From: Deinococcus betulae
GTDB taxonomy: Bacteria > Deinococcota > Deinococci > Deinococcales > Deinococcaceae
Direction: 5' to 3'
NCBI RefSeq assembly: GCF_020166395.1
Contig: NZ_JAIQXU010000001.1
Location: 434,001 to 498,000 of the forward strand
Length of the DNA: 64,000 nucleotides
Positions 51,345-60,856 of this stretch are shown one piece after another (the first letter of the stretch is position 1; each line of letters starts with the position of its first letter). The notes under the pieces were generated by a model, which was given only the letters and a program-made list of their open reading frames with translations, was not told the DNA's origin and ran no database searches. Both the position numbers and the translations under genes were made by a program.

Positions 51345-51590
51345 ACTTGGGAAGCGTTGAGCCGCAGGAGTAACGCGAAAGGCCCCCAACGAGCGAGCCT
51401 GAGACGGTGAGAGTCAGGCAGGGCGAGGCGCGCGTGAAAGGCAGCGGGGAGCACCACAACACAAAAGTGCCGGCCTGACCACAGACAGTGGTGACCGGAA
51501 CTGGGGTGGAACCGCGCGGCCTGAGCTGCGTCCCCAGACGAGCGAGGAAAGCGCCCGCCGTCTGGGGACCTTCTTGTTGCTCACAGGAGA
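51345..51590 (+). promoter_or_regulatory. Glycine T-box riboswitch controlling glyS
   Basis: The leader of glyS has all main T-box parts. Stem I includes an AGTA motif (in GGAGTAACGCG), the distal AGCGAGCC...GGTGAGAG loop elements, and a specifier GGC (51440-51442, in GTGAAAGGCAGCG), a glycine codon. The conserved T-box TGGGGTGGAACCGCG lies at 51502-51516; its TGGA bulge would pair with the UCCA end of tRNA-Gly. CTGGGG (51501-51506) can pair with CCCCAG (51532-51537) as antiterminator, which excludes the terminator stem GTCCCCAGAC/GTCTGGGGAC (51530-51539 with 51560-51569). CTTCTTGTTG follows. Uncharged tRNA-Gly should therefore turn glyS on. Confidence 0.93.
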
Positions 51591-51596
51591 CCGCAC

Positions 51597-53107
<1,511 letters not shown>

Positions 53108-53111
<4 letters not shown>

Positions 53112-53515
53112 GTCTGCCCGAGGAGAGGTTTCTGCCGGTCCTGCGCAGTCTGGAACTGGCGGTGCTGGGCGTGTACGGCGAACACCCCGACCTGACCGAC
53201 GCCCAGGTCGACAGCGCCTACGAGGAACTGGCGCGGCGCTACCGGGCCGAGGCCACCAACTTTCCTTTCAAGCCAGGCAAGCTCGACGGCCTGCGCGCCG
53301 AGGTTCACGACGCCGCGCTGCGCAACTTGACCCTGATGCTCGACCATCTGGGCGAGGCTGGCCGCCCAGGTGCCGAGGACCTGCGCCAGTGCCTGAACCG
53401 GCTGCGGGCCAGCGTCCGGCTCTGGACCCGCGAGGCTGGGCGGCAGGGTTACCTGAAGTTTCTTGACCGCGAATTGAACGGTGAGGTTCTAGACGACGAC
53501 GACGAGGCTCACTGA
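53108..53515 (+). CDS. Uncharacterised protein coupled to glyS
   Basis: A 135-residue helical, soluble protein starting with GTG overlapping the glyS stop (GTGA), so it is coupled to glyS and under the same T-box. I do not recognise the family. Visible features are [35 protein letters not shown], a tryptophan-containing helix ([20 protein letters not shown]) and an acidic tail (DDDDEAH). No function is proposed. A hairpin terminator follows at once. Confidence 0.75.
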
Positions 53516-53524
53516 CCCCCTCGG

Positions 53525-53549
53525 CCCCCGCCAGAAGCGGGGGTTCTTC
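53525..53549 (+). terminator. Terminator of the glyS operon
   Basis: CCCCCGC (53525-53531) pairs with GCGGGGG (53537-53543) around CAGAA, followed by TTCTTC. Confidence 0.85.
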
Positions 53550-53911
53550 GTTGTGAAATCCAGTAGCTCCATCCATGGTTTAGCGGCGCTGTCCCTCTAG
53601 AAGCCTGAGAGGAACACCACACCAAAGCCAAGCCTGACGCTGTCAATGCGGCAAATAGCGGTTTTGGTGCAGACGCGCAGCCCTACAGATCCACTCGGTC
53701 TAGAGCCACCTGGGCATGATTCCAGGTGGCTCTGAATGCTGGTCTCTCGTTATGCCTCTCTGGATCTCCAGGAACGGCCAGTCTCCTTGCCTTTCTGAAC
53801 GCTTCTTCATCCAAGTGAAGAAAGGTTGTCAGCTCCTGACACCTGTTAATCACGCGTGTATCACGGCCAGTTGGTTCCAGAACGCCACAGTAGGAAGCAC
53901 AAGGAGGAGAC
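53550..53911. other. Intergenic region with an inverted repeat
   Basis: No gene is supported. AGAGCCACCTGG (53702-53713) and CCAGGTGGCTCT (53722-53733) form a perfect 12-base inverted repeat 180 bases before the KGG gene. It has no T-run and could be an operator-like or RNA structure. Confidence 0.4.
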
Positions 53912-54118
53912 ATGACAGGCAACAAGAACAGCACAGCCACGACCCCCAGAAGGCGCGGATTTGCAAGCATGGACCCGGACCGGCAGCGCACCATTGCCGC
54001 CGCAGGAGGCCGCGCGGCCCACGCAAGCGGCAACGCCCACCGCTTCACCAGCGAAGAAGCGCGCGCCGCTGGCCGCAAGGGTGGTCAGGCCTCGCCCCGC
54101 ACTGGGGTGAGGCGCTAA
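53912..54118 (+). CDS. KGG-motif small basic protein
   Basis: A 68-residue basic protein with two KGG/Em-type motifs (RGFASMDPDRQRTIAAAGGRAAH and FTSEEARAAGRKGGQASPR), the family that includes stress-induced YciG-like proteins and resembles plant LEA-type repeats. The function in bacteria is not settled; a stress or desiccation role would suit the assigned genus but is inferred. It has an AAGGAGGA ribosome site. A hairpin at 54237 may terminate the transcript. Confidence 0.82.
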   Translation: MTGNKNSTATTPRRRGFASMDPDRQRTIAAAGGRAAHASGNAHRFTSEEARAAGRKGGQASPRTGVRR

Positions 54119-54533
54119 AAGGGCACAGGCATAAACTACTGACCTTGCCTGTACCACTCCCCAGGGGAGGCGTCCACCCTGTTCAAAACGGACGCGCGAG
54201 CGGGTTGGGCGGTTCAAACCCGGCCACCTGTACCTGTCAGGGCGTCAAGATGATGCCCTGATCCAATTTTTACCCTTTGGGGTCAGCAACAAAAGACGAT
54301 TTTTCCCGGACCAGACATTCCCGTAAGTTTTCTTGGCACACCTCAGAGCCTTTGAGGAATACCCACGCAAAGCGCTGAAACGAGTAAAACGACTCTCTAC
54401 CAAGAGACAGCATTTGCAGTGAAAGTATTGGTGGCGCTCTCCTGACCGCAGTGCAGCGGAAGCCCGCTGTTTGTGGCCCCCATTCCCAGCGTCCTGCCGC
54501 GTTCGCCCCGCCGCAGCCCCGCCCGAGGCCCTC
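54119..54533. other. Intergenic region before the diguanylate cyclase gene
   Basis: Apart from the hairpin at 54237-54272, nothing is supported here. GGTTCAAACC near 54208 resembles a tRNA T-loop, but no flanking cloverleaf can be built. Confidence 0.35.
54237..54272 (+). terminator. Probable terminator after the KGG gene
   Basis: TCAGGGC (54237-54243) pairs with GCCCTGA (54255-54261), and a T5 run follows seven bases after the stem (TCCAATTTTTA). It is 119 bases after the KGG stop. Confidence 0.45.
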
Positions 54534-55574
54534 ATGGTGTTGCCGTCTCTTTCTCCCCGCGTCTATCTTCAGCGCCACCTGTATACCCTCCTGGCCCCGC
54601 TGCCCTTTCTGACCCTGCTGCTGGGCGCACTAGAAGGCACCCACAACAATGTCCCCCATGCCCTGACCTTTCTGGCGCTGCTGGGTCTTGCTGCTACCTT
54701 TAATGGACGTCGCCAGGGCCTGGGCACAGTGTTTTTTCTGCTCGGCATGCCCCTGTGGCTGCTGTGGTTTATCGGCTCACCCGGCTTTGGCGGCACCTTC
54801 CTGAACTCTGTGACCGGGTACGGCACCGTGCTGATTCTGACAGCGGTGGCCAGCGCCCTCTGGTTCCCGGCGCGCGGGGTGGCCCTGTTCGTGGCGTACA
54901 GCACGCTGGCCGGCGGCGTGGGCTTGTCGCTCACACCTTTTGGCTGGCTGGGCCTGTCATGGTTTGTGGCGGTCGCCCTGCTGGTGGGCGGCACCCTGAC
55001 CTGGCTGCTGGGCTGCACCGACCAGATGGTGGCGCAACTGGGTCAGGCGGCGCGGGCCGACGCCCTGACGGGTCTGGGCAACCGGCGCGCCTTTGAAGAA
55101 ACCTTGCAGGCGCTGTGGACCAGCCACGCCAGTCGGCTGGCCCTGGCCATCATTGACGTGGACGGCCTGAAACTGGTGAACGATGAACAGGGCCACGGGG
55201 CCGGCGACGAGGTGCTGCGGCTGTTCGCCCAGGCGCTGCTGCTATGCGTACCGGCGGCGCACAGCCTGTTCCGCATTGGCGGGGACGAATACGTGGTCTT
55301 GAGCCTGACGGGCGACGCCGCCCTGCTGCGCGCCGAGCTTGTGGCTGCTGCCGAACAGATAGGACGCCGGGTGCCTGGGGTCGGAGCCAGTGTGGGCCTG
55401 GCCTGCGGTCACGAGTGCGCGGGGCCAGAAGGGCTGCTGCGCCTGGCCGATGAGCGTATGTACCGCCAGAAACGTCTCAAGAAGACGGCCCGGCCACGCC
55501 GGGACAGGCCAGGCGCCGTGGGCGGCCCTCTGCCGGACCCAGCGGTGCTCAAACCCACCGTGGTCAAGCTATAA
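54534..55574 (+). CDS. Membrane-bound diguanylate cyclase
   Basis: A 346-residue protein with about six N-terminal membrane helices (residues 15-180) and a C-terminal GGDEF domain that makes cyclic di-GMP from two GTP. The active-site loop is GGDEY (FRIGGDEYVVLS), an accepted variant of GGDEF. DALTGLGNRRAFEE and IIDVDGLKLVNDEQGHGAGDEVL are in place. The RxxD inhibitory site upstream of GGDEY is absent, so product feedback may be missing. The membrane part is not a named sensor that I recognise. No strong ribosome site is seen before the ATG at 54534; the open frame extends to 54471. Confidence 0.88.
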   Translation: MVLPSLSPRVYLQRHLYTLLAPLPFLTLLLGALEGTHNNVPHALTFLALLGLAATFNGRRQGLGTVFFLLGMPLWLLWFIGSPGFGGTFLNSVTGYGTVLILTAVASALWFPARGVALFVAYSTLAGGVGLSLTPFGWLGLSWFVAVALLVGGTLTWLLGCTDQMVAQLGQAARADALTGLGNRRAFEETLQALWTSHASRLALAIIDVDGLKLVNDEQGHGAGDEVLRLFAQALLLCVPAAHSLFRIGGDEYVVLSLTGDAALLRAELVAAAEQIGRRVPGVGASVGLACGHECAGPEGLLRLADERMYRQKRLKKTARPRRDRPGAVGGPLPDPAVLKPTVVKL

Positions 55575-55578
55575 CCGA

Positions 55579-56187
55579 TTAAGCAGGAGAGGTGCGAAGT
55601 TCGGCGCTCAACAGTGTCCACAGCGTTGAAGGAACTGCCTGCGGTGCCAGGTGCCCTGTCATGACCAGATGGGCCAGCCCATGCACGGCCCCCCACAGAC
55701 CCTGCGCCAGGTCCTCGGGGTGGGCCGTCAACAGCTCACCGCTCGCCTGGGCCTCGGCCAGGATGTGGCCCAGCAGCGCCTGATTGCGTTTGATCAGCGG
55801 GGCCAGCGGCGAGACGCCTGGGCCTGGGGGACACACCTGGGGATCAAAGATGAGGGTAAAGGCGTGGGGGTGCCGGGCGGCGTAGCCCACGTAAGCTTCG
55901 CCCAGCGCAACCAACTGTTGTAGGGGCGTGCCCTGTGCGGCGACCGCCTGCGCCTGCGCCGTCACGAACTCGGTCATGCACACCTCGCCCAGGGCCAGCA
56001 GCAGAGCGTGGCGGTCGCTGAAGTGGTGATACGGCGCGGCGTGGCTGACTCCGGCGTGCCGGGCCACCTCCCGCAGGCTCAGCTCGGCTGCCGGCCGCTC
56101 CTCCAGCAGGGCGCGGGCGGCTGTCAGCAAGGTGTCGCGCAGCAGGCCGTGATGATAGGGCCGGGCCGATTCACGCGAACTTGACAT
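55579..56187 (-). CDS. TetR-family transcriptional regulator
   Basis: A 202-residue repressor. The N-terminal helix-turn-helix is clear (LLTAARALLEERPAAELSLREVARHAGVSHAAPYHHFSDRHALLLAL). The C-terminal ligand domain includes ARHPHAFTLIFDPQVCPPG and a WGAVHGLAHLVMTGHL helix typical of TetR_C groups. It is divergent from an NAD(P)H oxidoreductase gene, the usual arrangement for a regulator of its neighbour. Two copies of TTGACAnTGTCAA lie in the 87-base gap, one covering this gene's own start codon, so autoregulation is likely. The inducer is unknown. Confidence 0.9.
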   Translation of the reverse strand: MSSSRESARPYHHGLLRDTLLTAARALLEERPAAELSLREVARHAGVSHAAPYHHFSDRHALLLALGEVCMTEFVTAQAQAVAAQGTPLQQLVALGEAYVGYAARHPHAFTLIFDPQVCPPGPGVSPLAPLIKRNQALLGHILAEAQASGELLTAHPEDLAQGLWGAVHGLAHLVMTGHLAPQAVPSTLWTLLSAELRTSPA

Positions 56188-56193
56188 TGTCAA
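56181..56193. promoter_or_regulatory. TetR operator 1
   Basis: TTGACATTGTCAA is a perfect palindrome about its central base. It overlaps the start codon of the TetR gene, where a bound repressor would block it. Confidence 0.65.
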
Positions 56194-56224
56194 TATGATG
56201 CCGCACGCTGAGACCAACTCAAAC

Positions 56225-56237
56225 TTGACACTGTCAA
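56225..56237. promoter_or_regulatory. TetR operator 2
   Basis: TTGACACTGTCAA, the same palindrome with one changed centre base, lies 44 bases from the first, closer to the oxidoreductase gene. The TTGACA half doubles as a possible -35 element. Confidence 0.65.
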
Positions 56238-56274
56238 GATTTTTCAAGGGCCGTGTCTGCGGCCTGGAGGCCTT

Positions 56275-56883
56275 ATGTCAACCCTGGTCATCAACGCCCA
56301 CCCCAACCCCGAGAGTTTTTGCCGCGCCCTGGCGGAAAGCTACGCTGAGGGTGCTGGTGGCGCTGGTGCGGTGGGCCTCCTGCATCTGGCCGACCTGCAC
56401 TTTGACCCTGTTCTGCACCGTGGCTACCAGGGCGCGCAGCCGCTGGAGCCGGACTTGGTTCGGGCGCAGGCCCTCGTGCAGGCCAGTACGCACCTGTGCG
56501 TGGTCTATCCCGTCTGGTGGGGCGCGCCCCCCGCACTGCTCAAGAGCTTTGTAGAGCGAACTTTCTTACCGGGGTTTGCCTTCCAGTACCGGGGCCGGGC
56601 CCTGCCGGACCAGTTGCTGCGGGGCCGCAGCGCCCGCCTGCTGGTGACCAGCGACTCACCGGCCTGGTATCTCCAGCTGACCGGGGACAGCGCCGTGCGC
56701 AGCGTCAAGACCCACACCCTGGGTTTCAGCGGATTCCGGCCTGTGCGGACCACGCGCTTTGGACCCATACGGACCAGCACGCCGGCCCAGCGCGAACGCT
56801 GGCTGCGACAGGCCGCCCAATTAGCCGCGCAGGATCAGCGCAGCAGGGGCGTCAGCCAGGCGCCAATCCAGCGCGCCACCTGA
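56275..56883 (+). CDS. NAD(P)H-dependent oxidoreductase (flavodoxin-like fold)
   Basis: A 202-residue FMN/FAD oxidoreductase of the quinone-reductase/Kef-accessory type. The N-terminal STLVINAHPNPESFCRAL binds the flavin phosphate, and CVVYPVWWGAPPALLKSFVERTFLPGFAF is the family signature. The likely role is detoxification of quinones or electrophiles, controlled by the divergent TetR protein. It has a GGAGG ribosome site. The last 49 bases overlap the convergent hydrolase gene at 56835-58220. Confidence 0.88.
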   Translation: MSTLVINAHPNPESFCRALAESYAEGAGGAGAVGLLHLADLHFDPVLHRGYQGAQPLEPDLVRAQALVQASTHLCVVYPVWWGAPPALLKSFVERTFLPGFAFQYRGRALPDQLLRGRSARLLVTSDSPAWYLQLTGDSAVRSVKTHTLGFSGFRPVRTTRFGPIRTSTPAQRERWLRQAAQLAAQDQRSRGVSQAPIQRAT

Positions 56884-58220
56884 TCGCCCCGCGCTGTGGT
56901 GATGTCCAGGTGCGCGGCCCCTCCCAGCGTGTGGGTGGTCAGTACCGCTTTGGTAGTGTGGGCGTAGTCACGGAACATAGTTTCGGTGGTCACCCCCTGC
57001 TCGGCGGCGATGCCCAGCACCGGCAGATTCAGCGCCGCCATGTGCCATACCGGCAGCGTCTTTTCAAAGGGGGTCCCGCGCGTGCCCGTGCGGGCAGCGG
57101 CCAGATCCAGGCTCAGGCGGTTGGGAAAATACCACTCGGCGTAGTCGGTCTGCGGCGTGATGTAGCGGCGCACAAAATCGGCGGCGTCGGTGGGCGCGGC
57201 CGGGTCGGACTGCCAGCCCACCGGCTGCCGGGGGTCCTGGGGCCCCGCAATCCAGTGGCTGTCGCGGCCACCCAGGGCCAGGGTCGGCAGGTTGGTGGCC
57301 TCGGTGGCGTTGGTGGCCTTGCCGGTCTTGAGGGTCATGAAGGGCAGCAGAGCGTACCGCTGCTCTAACTGGCTCAGGGCGGCGGCCAGGTTGGTGGCGC
57401 GGTAGGGGGTCAGGCCGCCGGCCGGCGCCGCGCCTGCCGGATTCAGGGCCGCCAGCCGGGCCTGCGCGGCGCCCCGGCTGGCCAGGCGCGGGCTAAAAAA
57501 CACCGCGTCCACATACGGCGAGCGCGCCAGCCCCTTCAGACCCGGCAGCGGTCCAATAGGATTGGCGCCGCCCTGCTGGTAGGCGTCGGCAGTCATGGCC
57601 TTGCCGCTCATGAGGCCAGGGAGGCCGTCGAGCATAACCAGGCCGCGCACATCCCGCGCACCGGGCACGCCGCCAAAGTCGTAGGCCGCGTAGGTGCCTG
57701 CCAGCGTGCCCCCCATCGAGTGCCCACCCAGAAACACATTGGAGGTCAGCGCCCGCGCGGCCTGCACAGCGGCGCGCCAGTCTTTCAGGGTCACGTCCAG
57801 ACCCCAGTGCTGCATATAGGCCACGGTACCGGGCGCGCGCACAGGCAGGCCTTCTTTGACCAACTGTGCCAGCCTGTCCGGCGTGGCTTTCAGAATGGCG
57901 GCGTGGTCCTCCAGCAGGTTGGCGCGGCGGTCCACGGCCCACACCGCCACCCCAGGATTCAGGGCCACGATTTGCCGGGCCAGGCGGTCAAAACTACCCG
58001 CTCCCCCCAGAAACCCTGGCATCAGCAGCAGCACCGCACGGGGCCGGACTGGCCCGTAGCGCACCGTGATGCTGGCGTTGAGGGAGGTGGGAGTCTCAGG
58101 GGCGACGGCGCCCGGCTGAACCACACGGGTGACGGGGACGGCGCTCAGCGTGGCCTCACTGGGAGCGGCACTGGCCTGGGCCATCACAAGGCTGAGAAAG
58201 AGAGGGAACACGCGGCGCAT
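56835..58220 (-). CDS. Secreted alpha/beta-hydrolase
   Basis: A 461-residue exported alpha/beta-hydrolase. The signal peptide is MRRVFPLFLSLVMAQASAA. The nucleophile elbow GHSMGG (about residue 170) and the oxyanion-side LLLMPGFLGGAGSFDRLA are clear. The catalytic His is probably in the C-terminal LGGAAHLDITTARGD. The substrate is unknown; esterase or lipase activity is likely. The 3' end overlaps the convergent oxidoreductase gene by 49 bases. I do not see a lipobox. Confidence 0.82.
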   Translation of the reverse strand: MRRVFPLFLSLVMAQASAAPSEATLSAVPVTRVVQPGAVAPETPTSLNASITVRYGPVRPRAVLLLMPGFLGGAGSFDRLARQIVALNPGVAVWAVDRRANLLEDHAAILKATPDRLAQLVKEGLPVRAPGTVAYMQHWGLDVTLKDWRAAVQAARALTSNVFLGGHSMGGTLAGTYAAYDFGGVPGARDVRGLVMLDGLPGLMSGKAMTADAYQQGGANPIGPLPGLKGLARSPYVDAVFFSPRLASRGAAQARLAALNPAGAAPAGGLTPYRATNLAAALSQLEQRYALLPFMTLKTGKATNATEATNLPTLALGGRDSHWIAGPQDPRQPVGWQSDPAAPTDAADFVRRYITPQTDYAEWYFPNRLSLDLAAARTGTRGTPFEKTLPVWHMAALNLPVLGIAAEQGVTTETMFRDYAHTTKAVLTTHTLGGAAHLDITTARGDQVARWIGAWLTPLLR

Positions 58221-58311
58221 GGCCCATGCTCGGTCGGTGGGACCCAGACATAGGTGCGCCGCGTTGCACTCGGGCTTATGGGTTTGCCCAGCTGTTCTTC
58301 ATGCCCAGCTC

Positions 58312-58676
<365 letters not shown>

Positions 58677-58682
58677 GCGGGC

Positions 58683-58688
58683 ATTGTA
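58683..58688 (-). promoter_or_regulatory. -10 box for panD
   Basis: TACAAT on the minus strand, eight bases before the GTG start, implies a leader of only one or two bases. Confidence 0.45.
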
Positions 58689-59163
58689 CGCGCTCGGGGC
58701 CGGCAAAAGGAAAGCGGGGCCACGAGGCGGGAGGGGATGTACAGGAAGGAAGTGGGACGTGGGTTGTAGGGAGTAGGAAAACCCTGGTGGCTGAGTACGT
58801 TCATGGCTTATGCGTATCAGCCGTTTGAGACCGATGCGCTGAAGGCTATGACTGGTAGTCCACCAAGTTGGTCACGGCCTCTCCCAGAAGCGCGAGCAAG
58901 ACCATTTTTTGAGCCCCTTCCCCGCAAGGGGAACTGGGACAGCTCGCACCGCGAGAGGTTGGGCAGGGATGGCGTCCTACGCAATTTCCTCGTCACGCTC
59001 CGCCACAAAGGACGGATACTCGGACATTGAACTTGCACAGCGCCCGATGCTCCTTGCATCCGGCGCCTTTCGGGACGCTACGAAAATGGACGACAGTGCA
59101 TCCGACATCTGCTCTGGCCCTCTTTGTCCCTGACCAGAGGCCGCGCGCCGCCTATCTCCCTCG
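58689..59163. other. Intergenic region with short hairpins
   Basis: Frames on both strands are open for 60-80 codons but none has a ribosome site or family features. CTCGC-ACC-GCGAG (58943-58955) and a GCAA-looped stem at 58919-58933 are the only structures seen. It may be decayed coding or repeat DNA, but I cannot identify the source. Confidence 0.35.
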
Positions 59164-60732
59164 CTAATTCGCTTCTGGCAGCGTACCGTCCACGAATACC
59201 GTCTTCTGGTCGGTGTAATGCACCTGACCAGCCGGAGCGCCCCTGGGACGCCACACATGCTTGATGCGGGTGTAGTCCACGGGCACGTTGCTGCTGCCGC
59301 GCGCCTTGGAATGGGCCGCCGCCAGCCGCGCGGCATAGAGGATGTCGGGAAGGTCCAGGTCGCGCCCCCCCGACCGCACGAGGACGTGGCTCCCTGGATA
59401 CCCCTGGGCATGAAACCAGTGGTCGGTGCTGCGGCCCAGCCGGTGCGTCAGGACAGCGTTCTCCTTGTTGTTGCGGCCCACCAGGGCTTCATGGCCACTG
59501 GGGGTGGTAAAGCGCGCGCCGTAAGGACTCTTCTCTGGGCGCTCGCTCACCAGCTGGGCCGACAGGGCCTCCAGGGCGTCCAGTTCGGCGGTGTCCAGGT
59601 CGCGCAGGCGCGCCTCGGCGTCGGCGAGGTCAGCGCGCAGGGGGGCTTCGCGCTCAGCAAGGCGGAGATAGACCTCCTCGCGGCGGCGGGCGCGGGTGTA
59701 GCGCTTCTCAGCGTTCTGCACGGCGCTCAGGCTCGGCTCCAGGCTCAGGGGCTGCTCGCCGCTGCCGTCAAAGGCAGGCAGGAGGGCGCTGGCTGCACCT
59801 CCAGGCACAGTTTGCGCGTACGCCATCAGCAGGTCGGCCTCGGCACGGTCGCGCACGGCGTCATCCAGGCCCGTTTCGGCGCGGGTCACGTCCGAGAGCT
59901 GGTTGCGCAGCAGCGTCAGGCGTTTTTCCAGTGGCTCGCGCAGGGCCTTTCGCAACGCCGCCGCTTTTTCACCACGCGCCGCCTCACGCGCGCCCCCCTG
60001 CAGCGTCCCTTCACTCACCGTTGGGTCGCGGACCACACTCTGCACGGCGGCCAGCACCTCTGGCCAGCGCTCAGCCGGCGCCTCATCGGCCCGTAGCCCC
60101 GCGCGCCGCAGCAGCTCGGCGCCCAGAAGAGGCCCCAGGCCGTCAAGGTGTTCGCGCCAGCGCCCCACGGGGACCCCCGCCAGCGCCTGGGCCTCTTCTG
60201 GGCCGAGAGTGCGGGGGTCCAGCTTGTTGTAGGGCGGCGGCGGCGTGTACACGCCCCCCGTGCGAATGGTGCGGAACCGGTTGCGACTGCCCGTAATCTC
60301 GCGGGCGGCCATCACGATGCGGCCCGCAAAGCCCTCGCCCTGATCCAGCACCAGCAGGTTGGCGTTGCGGCCCGTCACCTCAAACAGCAGCCGGGTGGGC
60401 GCCTGGTCCACAAAACCGGTTTCGCCGGCAAAGTGCAGGGCAATCACCCGGTCGAGTTTCAGCTGCTCGGCACGCAGCAGGTCGCCGCGCACCCGCGCCG
60501 TCAGAAAGCGCTGAAAAGGATTGTGGGCCTCACCGCGCAGCCGCTCCCGCGACAGGAACACCACGGGCGTGGGCGGCCGGTAACTGAGGACCAGATTGCT
60601 GCGGCCGTTCAGACCAGGCCCGTCCAGCAGCAGCGCGGCGGTGGTTTCATCCGGGAAAGCCCAGCCCAGGGTGCGCAGGGGCAGCAGGGGCTCCAGCTCG
60701 GCCAGCACCCGCGCGAGCATCAGACCTTCCAT
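59164..60732 (-). CDS. RqcH/NFACT-type protein
   Basis: A 522-residue NFACT protein (formerly fibronectin-binding protein A). In B. subtilis, RqcH binds stalled 50S subunits and recruits tRNA-Ala to add C-terminal alanine tails that mark nascent chains for decay. The NFACT-N domain contains the Asp-Arg motif ([11 protein letters not shown]), a coiled-coil middle covers about residues 240-390, and the C-terminal NFACT-R domain has the [21 protein letters not shown] motif. The ATG at 60732 follows a GGAGG site. It is the only ribosome-rescue gene visible in the window. Confidence 0.87.
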   Translation of the reverse strand: MEGLMLARVLAELEPLLPLRTLGWAFPDETTAALLLDGPGLNGRSNLVLSYRPPTPVVFLSRERLRGEAHNPFQRFLTARVRGDLLRAEQLKLDRVIALHFAGETGFVDQAPTRLLFEVTGRNANLLVLDQGEGFAGRIVMAAREITGSRNRFRTIRTGGVYTPPPPYNKLDPRTLGPEEAQALAGVPVGRWREHLDGLGPLLGAELLRRAGLRADEAPAERWPEVLAAVQSVVRDPTVSEGTLQGGAREAARGEKAAALRKALREPLEKRLTLLRNQLSDVTRAETGLDDAVRDRAEADLLMAYAQTVPGGAASALLPAFDGSGEQPLSLEPSLSAVQNAEKRYTRARRREEVYLRLAEREAPLRADLADAEARLRDLDTAELDALEALSAQLVSERPEKSPYGARFTTPSGHEALVGRNNKENAVLTHRLGRSTDHWFHAQGYPGSHVLVRSGGRDLDLPDILYAARLAAAHSKARGSSNVPVDYTRIKHVWRPRGAPAGQVHYTDQKTVFVDGTLPEAN

Positions 60733-60810
60733 AGCAGGCCTCCGGGGGGAACGGGCGAACACATGCGGGGCATGCTAGCAGCGGCGGGGGGCCAGTGCCC
60801 TCCAGCAAAT

Positions 60811-60845
60811 GGCCGAGGGCGCGGGAGACTCCCGCGCCCTCGGCC
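60811..60845. terminator. Hairpin after bamA
   Basis: GGCCGAGGGCGCGGGAG and its exact complement form a 17-base palindrome about a single A (60828). It lies 12 bases beyond the bamA stop. The T-run on the minus strand is weak (ATTTG), but stem strength is very high. Confidence 0.75.
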
Positions 60846-60856
60846 ACCTAAATGCT

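Noticed and set aside
54180..54240. Possible tRNA (GGTTCAAACC, T-loop-like)
   Set aside because: The T-stem has a mismatch, and no D-arm, anticodon arm or acceptor stem of correct spacing can be drawn.
58803..59133. Short frames on both strands between panD and the RqcH-like gene; possible transposase remnant
   Set aside because: No catalytic motif, terminal inverted repeat or target duplication can be seen, and the frames conflict with each other.
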